Shown: positions 8,153 through 18,176, numbered from the stretch's first letter. The stretch is DNA of 54,463 bases from JAVBNH01 sp031551635 (GCA_031551635.1 JAVBNH010000033.1:1-54463); one strand, 5' to 3'. Numbers and translations: made by a program. Notes: generated by a model from the sequence alone, not told the origin.

Positions 8153-10678
8153 TTATATTTTCTTGTTTCCTGAGGCTTTAATCTGTGATTTTATTATGTT
8201 TCCAAAGGCTCCAGCGACTATTTTCGCCATTTTCAAGGGCCCCTGCTCCGCTCCGGAGGAAGTCACAGGTTTCAGCTTATCAGGCGGGGTCATATTGTAC
8301 TGAATGGCTTCGAAATTTACATTATCTTCGGTGGAAGTCGCATAGCCTTCCTTTGCTTCATATAAAATTCCGCCGTCCGCAAAGCCGATAACATTTTTCA
8401 GCGTATTATCGTCGGGATACAGCCCATCATAGGCGAATATTGACATTATAGCATTTTCTTCAACGCCGTTATACGCCGCTCCAAGCGAACGCGACTGCGG
8501 TGCAACAAGCACGAAGGACTCGCCGACCGCTCCGTTTGAACGCGTGGGATGCTTTCGCTGTTTGCCGTGATAGGTTCCGAAGGGGTTCATCGAAACAACA
8601 TCCTGGCTGCCCTTTCGGCGAAGCCGCATCGGACAATGCGCCATTGAGGAGAGCACCTGTCTCGCGTTCGCAATAAGAATTCCTGTTTCTCCATTAGACA
8701 GACCTACCATTCCGCAGGTCAGATGGTTGTTAAATGAGTCGAGGTTTGCGTTTTCGCTCACACTTTCGCGGAAGGAGGAAATCGGATAAGATGAGATATC
8801 TTCCTCGAAATTCCTCTTAATTACGCAAATATCGCCTTTTAATGAGGGGGTAATCTGGAAAGGCACGGTTTGATGCCATTTCATGTCACTGTTTCTGCCG
8901 AGTGCGCTGGAATGTGTTGAAATAGCGTTCTCTTCTTTAGTATAAGGATAAGAAATCCTCGACTGAACAAAAACGCAGTCTGTATTTGGTAAAACAAAGA
9001 AGTCAAACGAAAAACTGCCGCTCTTTATCTCCTCAGGCAGGTGAATCTCACCGCTCACGCGTAAACCGTTTATTTCTCCGGCGCAAGGAAGGGCTTCTAT
9101 TTTTCTCGAGCTAAATTGATACATCTCGCGGTCATAGGTCAGATAACTCTTCAGGAAATTTTTATCTCCGATTATTCTGTCTTTAAATTTGACAGAAAGA
9201 ATCTCGCCGTGCTCGCACAAATTTATCCTCAGGTCACCTGAATTCAAGGAGTTCAAGGGTTTCGCGGGCGTCGTTTCATTATCTGCGCTGAGAATAATAT
9301 CATAGCTTTCGGCAATTTTTGAGAAACGGCAGAGGACAAACGCGGATTTTACAGAGTTGTCCTCATGCAAATCCATCTGCACGGCGCCGAAATTCACAAG
9401 CTCTTTGGATTTTATGCTGAGCGAGCCGATATTTTTCAAAAATCCTTTATCAAAGCTGAGCTGAACAGACACAAGCTCTGATTTATTGGGGTTTATAAGC
9501 TTCGATTTTTTAACCTTTGGCTTGGCTTCAATTTCCTTCGCAAGCATTTCGGAGGATATTCTCAGTGCTGTATTTTCCCTTTCAACATTAAGAACCGGAG
9601 AAGCCAGCCCGAAATGAGTCGTCGATAAAAGCATGACTCTATCCTCAAAGGAGGGCGATTTTTCGTCAAGCTTCGCCGCTCTGGCAAAGGCTCTTGCCTT
9701 TTCAAGACGTGTAAAAATCCGGCGGTTAAAGGGCTTCTCGGACCAGCTCGAATAACCTGTAAAGCTGCCGTCAGCGGTGTCGTGGGTAAAATTGACCTCA
9801 CAGAGAGGTTTATGCGTCTTTATATAATTACCAGGGGTATCATAAACCACATAATCGAGGTCGGAAATTTCTTCAACCAGACCATGTATGCCTTCCGTAT
9901 TAGCGATTTTATTAAGCGGGAACGGCAGACCTAGCGGCTCCCAGAGAATAGCATCCGCATCCATATTAATAAAGATAAAAACATCGTTATTTATCTCGCC
10001 TGAAAGCTGTTTGCCGTGAAGCTCCTTAACAAGGTAACGCAGAGAGCCTGAGTCAATGACATCGGTATTGCTGTAGGTCGGAATGACGGTCATTGTGTCT
10101 TCTTTATATCGGTAGGAAACAGGATTAAAGGCAAATTCATCCTTGAGCTGAGGGATTATGGTCCTGAAAGCGTCAAAGGGGACACAGCTGTAGTATAGGC
10201 AAACTGCTTCAATACCGAGGGCATTGTAATCCCTGACCTGTGAAGGCGTGAACATAACCTCCTGCGGGCGCACAACCTTAGCGCAGGAGCCGAATATATC
10301 ATCAAGACCGCTGCCCTTTGGATTCGTGACAGCCCACTCAATCGAAGCCTTGAACTCATCGGGAGTCATCGCCGAAAGCGCGCCGTTATTATAGCCCATA
10401 ATAATGTTTTCGTCGCCGTATTTGTTGCAGCGCTCGCGGACATTATCGATTATATCCTGGGCGTATTCGGGCAGAATCCATTCGAGAGAATAAGCGTTTT
10501 CGAAGTCCCAGGTACCTTTTGCAGGTATACCCTTTTCATTAAATTCGTTAAGAATATCAATGATTTTTCGGATAATTCTTATATCGCCGCCAAAGCCGAG
10601 CTCGTCGTTTGAGTCACCCCTGTAGGAATGGTAGCAGTTAACATGAAAACCGTAGCCGACATGAACTTTATATGACAT
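8153..10678 (-). CDS. GH38/GH57-like glycoside hydrolase
   Basis: About 841 aa. The N-terminal half looks like the (beta/alpha)7 catalytic fold of the GH38/GH57/polysaccharide deacetylase superfamily: HVNCYHSYRGD at the start, GTWDFENAYSLEWILPEY, IIMGYNNGALSAMTPDEF, FINMDADAILWE and a downstream ARAAKLDEKSPSFEDRVMLL stretch. The second half is rich in beta strands, as in GH38 C-terminal domains. No signal peptide is seen, so it is probably cytosolic and works on an oligosaccharide imported by the GPH transporter encoded 13 bp upstream. The start at 10678 follows AAAGGAGAAATATA; a longer frame runs back into the transporter gene and is not used. No assigned GH family is certain. Confidence 0.7.
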   Translation of the reverse strand: MSYKVHVGYGFHVNCYHSYRGDSNDELGFGGDIRIIRKIIDILNEFNEKGIPAKGTWDFENAYSLEWILPEYAQDIIDNVRERCNKYGDENIIMGYNNGALSAMTPDEFKASIEWAVTNPKGSGLDDIFGSCAKVVRPQEVMFTPSQVRDYNALGIEAVCLYYSCVPFDAFRTIIPQLKDEFAFNPVSYRYKEDTMTVIPTYSNTDVIDSGSLRYLVKELHGKQLSGEINNDVFIFINMDADAILWEPLGLPFPLNKIANTEGIHGLVEEISDLDYVVYDTPGNYIKTHKPLCEVNFTHDTADGSFTGYSSWSEKPFNRRIFTRLEKARAFARAAKLDEKSPSFEDRVMLLSTTHFGLASPVLNVERENTALRISSEMLAKEIEAKPKVKKSKLINPNKSELVSVQLSFDKGFLKNIGSLSIKSKELVNFGAVQMDLHEDNSVKSAFVLCRFSKIAESYDIILSADNETTPAKPLNSLNSGDLRINLCEHGEILSVKFKDRIIGDKNFLKSYLTYDREMYQFSSRKIEALPCAGEINGLRVSGEIHLPEEIKSGSFSFDFFVLPNTDCVFVQSRISYPYTKEENAISTHSSALGRNSDMKWHQTVPFQITPSLKGDICVIKRNFEEDISSYPISSFRESVSENANLDSFNNHLTCGMVGLSNGETGILIANARQVLSSMAHCPMRLRRKGSQDVVSMNPFGTYHGKQRKHPTRSNGAVGESFVLVAPQSRSLGAAYNGVEENAIMSIFAYDGLYPDDNTLKNVIGFADGGILYEAKEGYATSTEDNVNFEAIQYNMTPPDKLKPVTSSGAEQGPLKMAKIVAGAFGNIIKSQIKASGNKKI

Positions 10679-10691
10679 TATATTTCTCCTT

Positions 10692-12119
10692 TTATTCTTT
10701 ATCGCCGTTCGTTGCTCTTTCCGCTCTGATTTTCGCAAGCTCCTCCGCCATCGGCGGGAGCTCCTTTTTCCCGAGGGGATAGAAGAAAAACAGAACAAAA
10801 ATCAAAGCGTAACCAATGGTTGGTATCAGAGTTGTAATCGAATACATCCCCTTAATTGCCTTCTCGCTCTGAACGGGCAGAGGGTTGTCTTTTGTGGGGA
10901 TAACATAGCCTATAAGCTTCAGCACAGCTGAGCTACCGCTTCCCGCAAGCGTGTGTCCGAGCTTACGAGCGAAGGAATAGAAGGAGTAAACCGTGCCCTC
11001 CTCGCGGCGGTTAAAAATAAGCTCCTGATAATCTATAACGTCTGTAACCATCGCCCAGATTTCCATCGTCAAGAAGGTGATTCCGAGACCGCTCAGGAAG
11101 CAGAATACGAGGTATATATAAGGATTATCGACCTTTGTGATAAAGGCAATCAGGTTCGCTACGACTGAAATAACAACGCCTATGCGGCAGAGCTCTTTTT
11201 TGCCGTAACGCTTGACCATTTTGCTCAGAATCGGCAGCAAGAGAACCATGGGCAGATAGGTGAAAATGCTGTAGAGACTGAAAAGACCGGGATTTTCGAA
11301 CTTATCCTTAAAGAGGTAACCATTAACTGTCTGAGAGTAGAGTGTCACGCCGATTTGCAACATCGAAATCGCACACAAAACGACAAAGGGTCGGTTTTTA
11401 AAAAGCGCTTTAATTGTTTGGGGAGTGCTGGATTTCTGCTTGACGGGAGGAAATTCCACGCGCTCCTTTGTCATTTTAAAGCTGAGGAAATATACAATAA
11501 ATGAGACAAGCGCAAGCACGATAACGCTGGCAATCAGCTTGTTATAATCAAGATATTTTTTGCCGGTTTCCGCTGCGGTCGAATAGACAAACATCGGCAG
11601 CAGCACTTGTGCGGGCAGGCTTCCGACACCTGAGCCTATTGAGCGGAAAATTGAGAGGTCGCTTCTCTCTATTTCATCCTCGGTGATAAGCGACGCGAGT
11701 GAGCCGTAGGGAATGTTTATGCCTGTGTAAATCATGCCGTAGGCTATGTAGGAGATATAGGCGAAAACAAGATAGCCGTTCTCAGAGAGCCCCGGAAGGC
11801 GCAGGAACATAAAGACCGCCGACAGCGTCATGAGCGGAGAAATCCACAATAAATAAGGCCTGTAACGTCCGTATTTTGAAGGTTTTCTGCGGTCGATAAT
11901 GCTGCCCCAGAGCGGGTCATTAATAGCGTCCCAGATTCTCGCCGCAAACATCAAAACAGTTATTTTCAACGGTAAAATTCCAAGAACGTCCGTATAGAAC
12001 ATCTGTAAAAACGCTCCGATAAGCCCGAATGTCATCTGCCCGCCCATATCGCCGAGCGCGTAACCGATTTTGTCTTTAATTGTAATTCCGCTGATTTTCG
12101 AAATTGCCGACTGCGCCAT
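10692..12119 (-). CDS. GPH-family (melibiose carrier-like) MFS sugar transporter
   Basis: About 475 aa with 12 predicted membrane segments. The GPH hallmarks are present: DKIGYALGDMGGQM at the N-terminus, the FYTDVLGI helix, WDAINDPLWGSIIDRRKPSKYGRYRPYLL-type cytoplasmic loop and a late GLGITFLTMEIWAMVTDVIDYQE segment. These carriers move disaccharides, glycosides or glucuronides with Na+ or H+. I start it at the ATG at 12119 behind GGGGGAT; the frame extends to 12155 without a better site. It is the first gene of the operon with the GH38-like hydrolase, which makes a glycoside import-and-hydrolysis unit. Confidence 0.9.
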   Translation of the reverse strand: MAQSAISKISGITIKDKIGYALGDMGGQMTFGLIGAFLQMFYTDVLGILPLKITVLMFAARIWDAINDPLWGSIIDRRKPSKYGRYRPYLLWISPLMTLSAVFMFLRLPGLSENGYLVFAYISYIAYGMIYTGINIPYGSLASLITEDEIERSDLSIFRSIGSGVGSLPAQVLLPMFVYSTAAETGKKYLDYNKLIASVIVLALVSFIVYFLSFKMTKERVEFPPVKQKSSTPQTIKALFKNRPFVVLCAISMLQIGVTLYSQTVNGYLFKDKFENPGLFSLYSIFTYLPMVLLLPILSKMVKRYGKKELCRIGVVISVVANLIAFITKVDNPYIYLVFCFLSGLGITFLTMEIWAMVTDVIDYQELIFNRREEGTVYSFYSFARKLGHTLAGSGSSAVLKLIGYVIPTKDNPLPVQSEKAIKGMYSITTLIPTIGYALIFVLFFFYPLGKKELPPMAEELAKIRAERATNGDKE

Positions 12120-12155
12120 TACAATCCCCCTTAACCCTTTTTTATTTAAAAACAT

Positions 12156-12405
12156 ACTTAAATAGTTTACTATAAAACGGAAAATTTTGCAAGTAAAATA
12201 AAGATTTTATACAGATTCCGTGTTTGTGTTTACAGAAAAATTTCCCCTGCGGTAAAATATCGCAGGGGGGACGCATTAGATTTATTAAGCTTTCTTCGCA
12301 GCACATTATGACAACAGTTATTTTGATAATAGAGATATACTAAAAAAATTCAAATCATCGCGAGCAGAATTATATAAATAATATTACAGCTGAACCACGA
12401 GCAAC
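12156..12405. other. Intergenic region upstream of the sugar transporter
   Basis: AT-rich leader/promoter region. The only structure I see is an 8-bp hairpin CCCCTGCG / CGCAGGGG at 12244-12268 with a 9-nt loop. No ORF with a ribosome binding site was found. The hairpin could be an operator or the terminator of a short transcript; function unknown. Confidence 0.4.
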
Positions 12406-12442
12406 ATCTACTGTCTACAATCTAATGTCTAAAGTCTAAATT
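12406..12442. repeat. 37-bp inverted repeat, right arm
   Basis: Begins ATCTACTGTCTACAATC and is the exact reverse complement of 8031-8067. It lies about 107 bp after the stop codon of the DUF6398 gene (transcribed leftward). Together the arms enclose 4.3 kb. Confidence 0.9.
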
Positions 12443-12549
12443 TTCCTATCCGCCGGGATATATGGAATTTTACCTTTAAGATAAGCCGCTTCTTGAATTT
12501 CTCTGGGCATTTTGCGTATATCAATGAGAAAACCGTTAATATTTACAAG

Positions 12550-13602
12550 TCAGACTGAAAGGTTATCCTCTATCAGGTCTTTTAATTGGAACTCGCTGTT
12601 AAAGTATGATAAATCAAGCAGTTTTGTTATCTCTGTCGACTTTGCTCCGGCAGTGCTTTTTGACAGCCCGAACCAGTCTGCTATATCAGCAGCAGTCATA
12701 TGTATCGGCTGGGCTTTATCAAATATAAAATTATTTGAGCCGATAGCATAAATAATGCCGCAAGCCCAAGTGTTGGCTTTGCCCGAGAGCAGAGGTGACG
12801 GACGTTTACGGCAGAGCTTCATGAGTGCTTGAAAGCATAATTCCCGATACTCATCATTCAGCTTATCAGTGCAGAATTCTTCAATGATTTCTGCAATCTC
12901 AAGGTAACGCGGATACATCGCCCGCGGAACCTTAATGTTTTCGGGTACAATAACAGCATCAACATTTTGCGGCTCTTTAGGTTTTGCGGCATTTTTCTTA
13001 GCTACAACCGTTTTTGGTGCCGCCGCAGGAATTTTACCGTCAAGCACCTCGAAAATGCCATATTTTTCTTTTGCTTCATCATACCATATTTTTATGGATG
13101 AACGCATTCCTGCGCCGAAAGATATTTTGGATATCTCGGCAAAGGTATCATAAATGATTACCCCTTTAAAGGGCAGCAAAACAAAATCGAGCATCAGCGG
13201 CAGAGGATAAGGGATAGCGTCTTTTATAGAATCACTGATGCCCTGAACACCGTAGAGTGTATTAGGTTCGCCTTCAAAACTCATCAATACTGAATATTTT
13301 GCCAGGTGCTTTACTATGAGAAAGCGTTTTTTGACAAAATATTTACGCCATTCGAGAATAATTTTCCGTTCTTCATCGGTAAATTCGCCCTTGTTGTGAC
13401 CGGCAAGAAATTCGTCAATCAATTCAGGCTTTTCCCATATAGTGTCACGAATTTTCTTGAATTCTTCAAGACTGACAGCGACCCGTGTTCCGTAAACAGG
13501 TTTTTTAAATCGTGGAATAATTTTATGTTTCTCGTTAATTCCCCATACCATCGCATACCAGAGCTTATAAAACAAAGCAATATCTTCTTTACTTAAATGC
13601 AT
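12550..13602 (-). CDS. DUF6398-domain protein
   Basis: 350 aa. The C-terminal third (YLEIAEIIEEFCTDKLNDEY, LCRKRPSPLLSGKANTWACG, HMTAADIADWFGLSKSTAGA) matches the DUF6398 pattern, a TFIIB/cyclin-like helical domain that probably binds DNA. The middle contains a Lys/Ala/Pro-rich linker (PAAAPKTVVAKKNAAKPKEP). The N-terminal part is a helical domain of unknown function (KEDIALFYKLWYAMVWGINE). The start at 13602 has GAGGTG upstream; the longer frame to 13683 starts in an AT-rich hydrophobic stretch without an RBS. It is a single-gene unit. A regulator or nucleic-acid-binding role is inference only. Confidence 0.75.
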   Translation of the reverse strand: MHLSKEDIALFYKLWYAMVWGINEKHKIIPRFKKPVYGTRVAVSLEEFKKIRDTIWEKPELIDEFLAGHNKGEFTDEERKIILEWRKYFVKKRFLIVKHLAKYSVLMSFEGEPNTLYGVQGISDSIKDAIPYPLPLMLDFVLLPFKGVIIYDTFAEISKISFGAGMRSSIKIWYDEAKEKYGIFEVLDGKIPAAAPKTVVAKKNAAKPKEPQNVDAVIVPENIKVPRAMYPRYLEIAEIIEEFCTDKLNDEYRELCFQALMKLCRKRPSPLLSGKANTWACGIIYAIGSNNFIFDKAQPIHMTAADIADWFGLSKSTAGAKSTEITKLLDLSYFNSEFQLKDLIEDNLSV

Positions 13603-13827
13603 AATACACCTCAAATCAATTATTATTACTATTTTACAACAACAACTATTAAAAATCAACAATCTTTTTAAGTTATATTGCATTTTTCATCTGTTTTATC
13701 TAAATTTTTCACATTTTTTTGCAAAAACCATTTTCTAAAACTGTCTATTTAATAAGACAAAATAAAAAAAAATAAATAAATAAAATTTATGAAAATTTGA
13801 ATCAATCAGGACATTTGATAAAATTTA

Positions 13828-13856
13828 TTGACAAATAATGAAAAATGTATTAAAAT
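13828..13856 (+). promoter_or_regulatory. SigA-type promoter of the GLUG surface protein
   Basis: TTGACA, a 17-bp spacer and TAAAAT, giving a leader of about 105 nt before the ATG at 13971. The surrounding 13603-13970 interval is otherwise very AT-rich with no other recognisable feature. Confidence 0.75.
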
Positions 13857-13970
13857 GGTATTTGCAATAACTTATATCATTAAAAAACAGCAAAATTTAA
13901 TCGCACTTCTACGGCATTTTTTGCCGAAAAACGAAAGAATAGCAAATTTTTTGTGATTGGAGAAATGACT

Positions 13971-15794
13971 ATGTTAAAAAGAAAAATGCTTGCGGTTTTA
14001 CTGTCGGTGCTATTGCTTGTGCCGATGCTCACTCTGACCGCCTCAGCGACTCCTGCTCCGACATGGATTGACGACGGGGTCAGAGCCGATTCTTTCCAAT
14101 TTGACGACGGTGAGACACTCACCATTATGACTGCCGCCGAAATGGGACTTCTTGCTTACAACTGCCTGAACGGCGCTGATTACACGGGCTACAGAATTGA
14201 GCTCGGGGCAGATATCGACCTATCCGGAAATCTCTGGGTACCCTTCAACCTAATAGGTGCAGGAAACCTTGACAGTAACAACGACAGTGAAAAGGTCATT
14301 TTTTTCGACGGAAATGATTTTACCGTCAGCGGTATGTATGTGCGGCAATTCACTTCTACAGGCAGAAATGTTGTGGGCGTAAAGTATGAAAATGATGTCA
14401 TGGAAACGGTTGTATCCGAAATGGCAGCCGCAGGCTTCTTCAGTCTCGTTAAATATGCCCTGGTTTCTGATATCACATTTTTCGAATCGACTATTGATAT
14501 CGAAAGATCAGGTATGAAGTTCCGCACAGACCCTGACGACAGAAATACCGAATACTACGCGGATACTGTCGGAATGATTGCCGGCGCAGTCACAAACGCT
14601 AAGCTATTGAACTGCAGTGTCATTGATCCGGAAATCGGATACTTCTTTTCGGGTCAGGTACCAGCAATAGGCCAGCCAACCATTAGTGTAGGCGGAATAG
14701 CCGGTTATCTCAGTGATAAAGCCTTTATAACTTTCGGGGAAGTTAACGGCGGCTTTATTAATGTTTACGATTCGTTTGATAATTTTTATCCTTATGACAA
14801 GCTTTATGTCGGAGGCGCAGCCGGATATGCTTATATGTCGGCATTGAACAACACCTACGCCAACACCACCATTAATTATAACTCTCCTGAGGCATGCGCA
14901 ATGATGGTGGCTATAGGCGGTCTTGTCGGTTATATATCGGCAATCAACCCTATTGAGTATCCTATTTGTATAATCAACTGCTTCTCCCGCAGCGTTATCA
15001 ATTTGGTGGATTCATATCCTGAAGGCTTCTACAGTATCGGCGGAATCGCGGGAGTGCTTGAGGACAGTGCCCTGAACAACTATTTTGCAGGGAGTTTTAA
15101 TATCAATGAAGAATATGAGCATTTGACGGAAACAGCCGCCCTTTTCGGCATGGTATATTCAAATACCGGTAACTATGATATTCGCTATAATTACTTTGAA
15201 GATACTATTCCATTTGAGCCGGTAGGTTTAGTTAATCCGGATGAATTTTTTAATAATGAAGCTCCGGATCCCGCATGGTCGACAGTCTTCAGCGACAAAA
15301 ATGCTCTTCTCGGAATATTAAACAACAATCTGCCCACTATAGCGTCACATCAGGAAAATACTGATATGACTGATGTTCTGAGGCTCAGCGCGGTTCTCGG
15401 AATTACACCGGCGTCCGAATGGGAAATCAGAGAAGGTGTCAATGCCGAATACCCGATTTACAAAATCCCCGGCGAGCCAGAGCCGGAGCCGGACGAAGAT
15501 ATAACGATAAAAATGCTTATCGGTCAGCTAAAGAGGATTATACCAATCAGCCGCTTCTATACCATGGCTACATGGATTCCTTTTGAAAACGCTTTCGCGA
15601 ACGCCTTTAAGGTTGTTTTCAATCCAATGATTCCGAAGAGCGAAATCGCTCCAGCATATTGGGCTTTGAAGCATGCTATAGATAATATTGAAAGAACAGG
15701 TGACGAAACAATAAACTCAGTGGAAAAACTACTATTGTTCCTGCTTGATACATTATTAGTCTTCGCTCAAATCCTAAGGGTATCATTTGCATAA
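13971..15794 (+). CDS. Secreted GLUG-repeat surface protein
   Basis: 607 aa. A typical signal peptide (KRKMLAVLLSVLLLVPMLTL ending near ASA) is followed by a beta-helix-like region with recurring GLUG-type units such as VGGIAGYLSD, VGGAAGYAYM, IGGLVGYISA and IGGIAGVLED, separated by Asn/Cys-containing strands. After an EPEPEPDED linker (about residue 510) there is a 100-residue helical tail that ends in a strongly hydrophobic segment (LLLFLLDTLLVFAQILRV), perhaps a surface-retention element. GLUG proteins are usually adhesins or surface fibres. The start at 13971 follows TTGGAG; an upstream in-frame ATG lacks an RBS. Single-gene unit with its own promoter and terminator. Confidence 0.8.
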   Translation: MLKRKMLAVLLSVLLLVPMLTLTASATPAPTWIDDGVRADSFQFDDGETLTIMTAAEMGLLAYNCLNGADYTGYRIELGADIDLSGNLWVPFNLIGAGNLDSNNDSEKVIFFDGNDFTVSGMYVRQFTSTGRNVVGVKYENDVMETVVSEMAAAGFFSLVKYALVSDITFFESTIDIERSGMKFRTDPDDRNTEYYADTVGMIAGAVTNAKLLNCSVIDPEIGYFFSGQVPAIGQPTISVGGIAGYLSDKAFITFGEVNGGFINVYDSFDNFYPYDKLYVGGAAGYAYMSALNNTYANTTINYNSPEACAMMVAIGGLVGYISAINPIEYPICIINCFSRSVINLVDSYPEGFYSIGGIAGVLEDSALNNYFAGSFNINEEYEHLTETAALFGMVYSNTGNYDIRYNYFEDTIPFEPVGLVNPDEFFNNEAPDPAWSTVFSDKNALLGILNNNLPTIASHQENTDMTDVLRLSAVLGITPASEWEIREGVNAEYPIYKIPGEPEPEPDEDITIKMLIGQLKRIIPISRFYTMATWIPFENAFANAFKVVFNPMIPKSEIAPAYWALKHAIDNIERTGDETINSVEKLLLFLLDTLLVFAQILRVSFA

Positions 15795-15819
15795 CATTTT
15801 GACCTCCTCATAAAAATTT

Positions 15820-15850
15820 GCCGCCAAAGCTATAAAAAAGCTTTGGCGGC
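15820..15850. terminator. Bidirectional terminator between the GLUG gene and the ABC exporter genes
   Basis: Perfect 12-bp stem GCCGCCAAAGCT / AGCTTTGGCGGC with A-rich loop, followed by a T7 run on the plus strand and preceded by AAAAATTT for the minus strand. Confidence 0.93.
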
Positions 15851-15865
15851 AGATTTTTTTATGTG

Positions 15866-17179
15866 TTATGAGTTTCTTAACATTTTAATAATGTTCTTGA
15901 TTTTCGGCGGATTACCGTAAAGCAGAACCCCAAGACGGTAAATTTTTGCCGCCAGCAATCCCGCGCCGATATTGGAAAGAATTAGTATCGCAACCGAAAT
16001 AACTATCTCATACATCCTTACCTCGCCCATACTTATACGCGCAAACATTGCCATCGGTGAGGTCAGAGGTATAAACGAGCAGATTTTCATAACGGTGCTG
16101 TCAATCGAACCGCTGCCCATGCTGAGCATAGTAATCATAAAGGCACCTATAAAAATAAATGTCACAGGCATGACCGCGCTCGCCAGCTCCTCCATTCGGC
16201 TGACAAGGCTCGCGAGTGAGGCGTAAAGAAAGGCGTAAAGAAAGAAGCCTAAGAGGAAAAACAGAATTGTGTAGAATATCAGCGAACCGGACATTGAAAA
16301 AATGGAGTCCATTAACATATTACTGGAGTAATACTCCGAATTTAAATTATAGAATATAACACCACTTCCAAGAATCAACAACAGCTGAACAATTCCTGCT
16401 GCCCCCGCCCCAAGCACCTTACCAAACATGAGATTGTTTGTTTTTGCCGAGGTGATGAGCAGCTCCATCGCCCTTGTGCTCTTTTCAGTCGCAACGCTCG
16501 AGGAAACAATCTGTCCGTAAACCATTATAGCGAAATATAAGAGGAAAACAAGAGCATATGTATAAATAAAGCTCTGCTCCTGATTTTTTCCGTCGGCGAG
16601 AATTTGAACCTCTGAGCTGACGCTTGAGCCGATGATTTCACCGATTTCCGTTTCGGGAATGCCAAGCCGCGTCATCGCATTGTAACGGTAAAAATTCAAC
16701 ATTACCGGCTCAAAATACTGGTAGAAACGGTCAATCATTCCGATGCTTCGGACGATTCTTTTATAGCTGAGCGGTCCTTCTATGACTAAGCCAAAAGCAT
16801 ATTTACCGTCTAAGATGTCCTTTTCAAGCTGCGAATTATCCTCTGAAAACATACTCAGCTGATATTCGGTATCCTTAAAGGCTTCGTTATATGTCTCAAG
16901 CGAAAAATATTCACCTTCAGTTTTATCAACAACCGCAATCTTTTTTATTTCGCTCTCGTCAACGCCTGTCTGCGGCTCAACGGGCGTTCCGTCAGGGTTT
17001 GTCACTTCCTCGACAATCGGTTCGCCGGAAGAGGTCATATCCTTATAAAAGTCTTCTATTCTATCCCACGAAAAAACAACGCCGACCGCTAGCACGAGAA
17101 TAATAGTCAGTATCCGAAAGGACTTCTGTCTGGCGTAATTCATAAACTCAAAACTTAAAACTGATAAAATCTGCTTCAT
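15866..17179 (-). CDS. ABC-2 type exporter permease (NatB-like)
   Basis: 437 aa. One N-terminal membrane helix (ILTIILVLAVGVVFSWD), a large extracytoplasmic region (about residues 40-205), then five to six C-terminal helices including IMVYGQIVSSSVATEKSTRAMELLITS, the typical ABC-2/NatB coupling segment. It works with the ATPase encoded just upstream to export Na+, drugs or peptides; the family does not fix the substrate. The genes overlap by 4 bp (ATGA), showing translational coupling. Confidence 0.9.
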   Translation of the reverse strand: MKQILSVLSFEFMNYARQKSFRILTIILVLAVGVVFSWDRIEDFYKDMTSSGEPIVEEVTNPDGTPVEPQTGVDESEIKKIAVVDKTEGEYFSLETYNEAFKDTEYQLSMFSEDNSQLEKDILDGKYAFGLVIEGPLSYKRIVRSIGMIDRFYQYFEPVMLNFYRYNAMTRLGIPETEIGEIIGSSVSSEVQILADGKNQEQSFIYTYALVFLLYFAIMVYGQIVSSSVATEKSTRAMELLITSAKTNNLMFGKVLGAGAAGIVQLLLILGSGVIFYNLNSEYYSSNMLMDSIFSMSGSLIFYTILFFLLGFFLYAFLYASLASLVSRMEELASAVMPVTFIFIGAFMITMLSMGSGSIDSTVMKICSFIPLTSPMAMFARISMGEVRMYEIVISVAILILSNIGAGLLAAKIYRLGVLLYGNPPKIKNIIKMLRNS

Positions 17180-18111
17180 ACTGCGTTCGCCTCCCCTTCA
17201 CTGGCTTTATCAGCAGTGTATTCAACAAAAATCTCCTCAAGCGTCGGCTCATAGACCGAAAAGTTATCATAATCAATATTTCTGCTTGAGAGAGCTTCGG
17301 CAAAGGGCAGCTTTAAACGCTCATTTTTTAAAGTGACAAGTAAAATGTTTTTGCGTTTCTCCGTCTCTTGAACCATTTCGTTAAGCTCCGATTTGCAAAC
17401 TGCGGCAATCTTCTCATTATCAAGAGATTTTACAGCGATTACGCTTCTATTGTATGAACGCTTTATCTTTGAAATCTCGCCTGACAGAACAATTTCGCCG
17501 TCATTAAGTATGGCTATATTGTCACAGAATTCCTCAACATATCCCATTTGATGGCTTGAAAAGAGAACAATTTTCCCATCGTTGATTACTTCCTTGACAA
17601 CATCCTTCAAAAGCGCCGCGTTAACAGGGTCAAGACCCGAAAACGGCTCATCGAGAACGATGATGTCTGGGTTCGTCAGGAGTGCCGCGACAAGCTGAAT
17701 CTTCTGCTGATTACCCTTGCTGAGCGTCTCAAGACGCTTGTGAGTATATTCCTGCAGCTCCAGCCGCTTCATCCATTTATCAATGGAAACCTTCGCGTCC
17801 TTCGCCTTCATACCCCTGAGCTCACAGAGGTAAACAAGCTGCCTATGTATTTCTATTTTAGGATAAAGACCATGCTCCTCCGGAAGATAACCAAACTTTA
17901 TTTTCCCGAAATCAATAGGTTTACCGTCTATTTTGACAGTTCCCTTGTCGGGCGGAAAAACGTTCATCAGTATTCTGATTGTCGTTGTTTTTCCCGCGCC
18001 GTTGCGTCCGAGCAGCCCGACAGCCTTGCCGCTTTCGGTCGAAATATTGACTCCGGTCAAAACCTTTTTTTCACCGAAGCTCTTGTAAATATCCGACAAT
18101 TCAAGCCTCAT
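17176..18111 (-). CDS. ABC transporter ATP-binding protein (NatA-like)
   Basis: 311 aa. Complete ABC ATPase: Walker A GLLGRNGAGKTTT (about 33-45), Q-loop GYLPEEHGLYP, signature LSKGNQQKIQ, Walker B IIVLDEPFSGLD and the H-loop SSHQM. The LSKGNQQK signature and the DUF4162-like C-terminal domain (about 225-300) are usual in NatA-type exporters. It energises the permease encoded immediately downstream. Start supported by AAAGGGTGAGC; a TTGTAT/TATAAT promoter lies about 40 bp upstream. Confidence 0.94.
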   Translation of the reverse strand: MRLELSDIYKSFGEKKVLTGVNISTESGKAVGLLGRNGAGKTTTIRILMNVFPPDKGTVKIDGKPIDFGKIKFGYLPEEHGLYPKIEIHRQLVYLCELRGMKAKDAKVSIDKWMKRLELQEYTHKRLETLSKGNQQKIQLVAALLTNPDIIVLDEPFSGLDPVNAALLKDVVKEVINDGKIVLFSSHQMGYVEEFCDNIAILNDGEIVLSGEISKIKRSYNRSVIAVKSLDNEKIAAVCKSELNEMVQETEKRKNILLVTLKNERLKLPFAEALSSRNIDYDNFSVYEPTLEEIFVEYTADKASEGEANAV

Positions 18112-18147
18112 TTATTAGCTCACCCTTTCTGTTTCGCAATAAATATG

Positions 18148-18176
18148 ATTATAACAAAAACGCTGCACAAATACAA
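18148..18176 (-). promoter_or_regulatory. Promoter of the ABC exporter operon
   Basis: On the minus strand TTGTAT, a 17-bp spacer and TATAAT, about 37 bp before the ATPase start codon. The rest of the interval up to 18345 is AT-rich and featureless. Confidence 0.6.
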
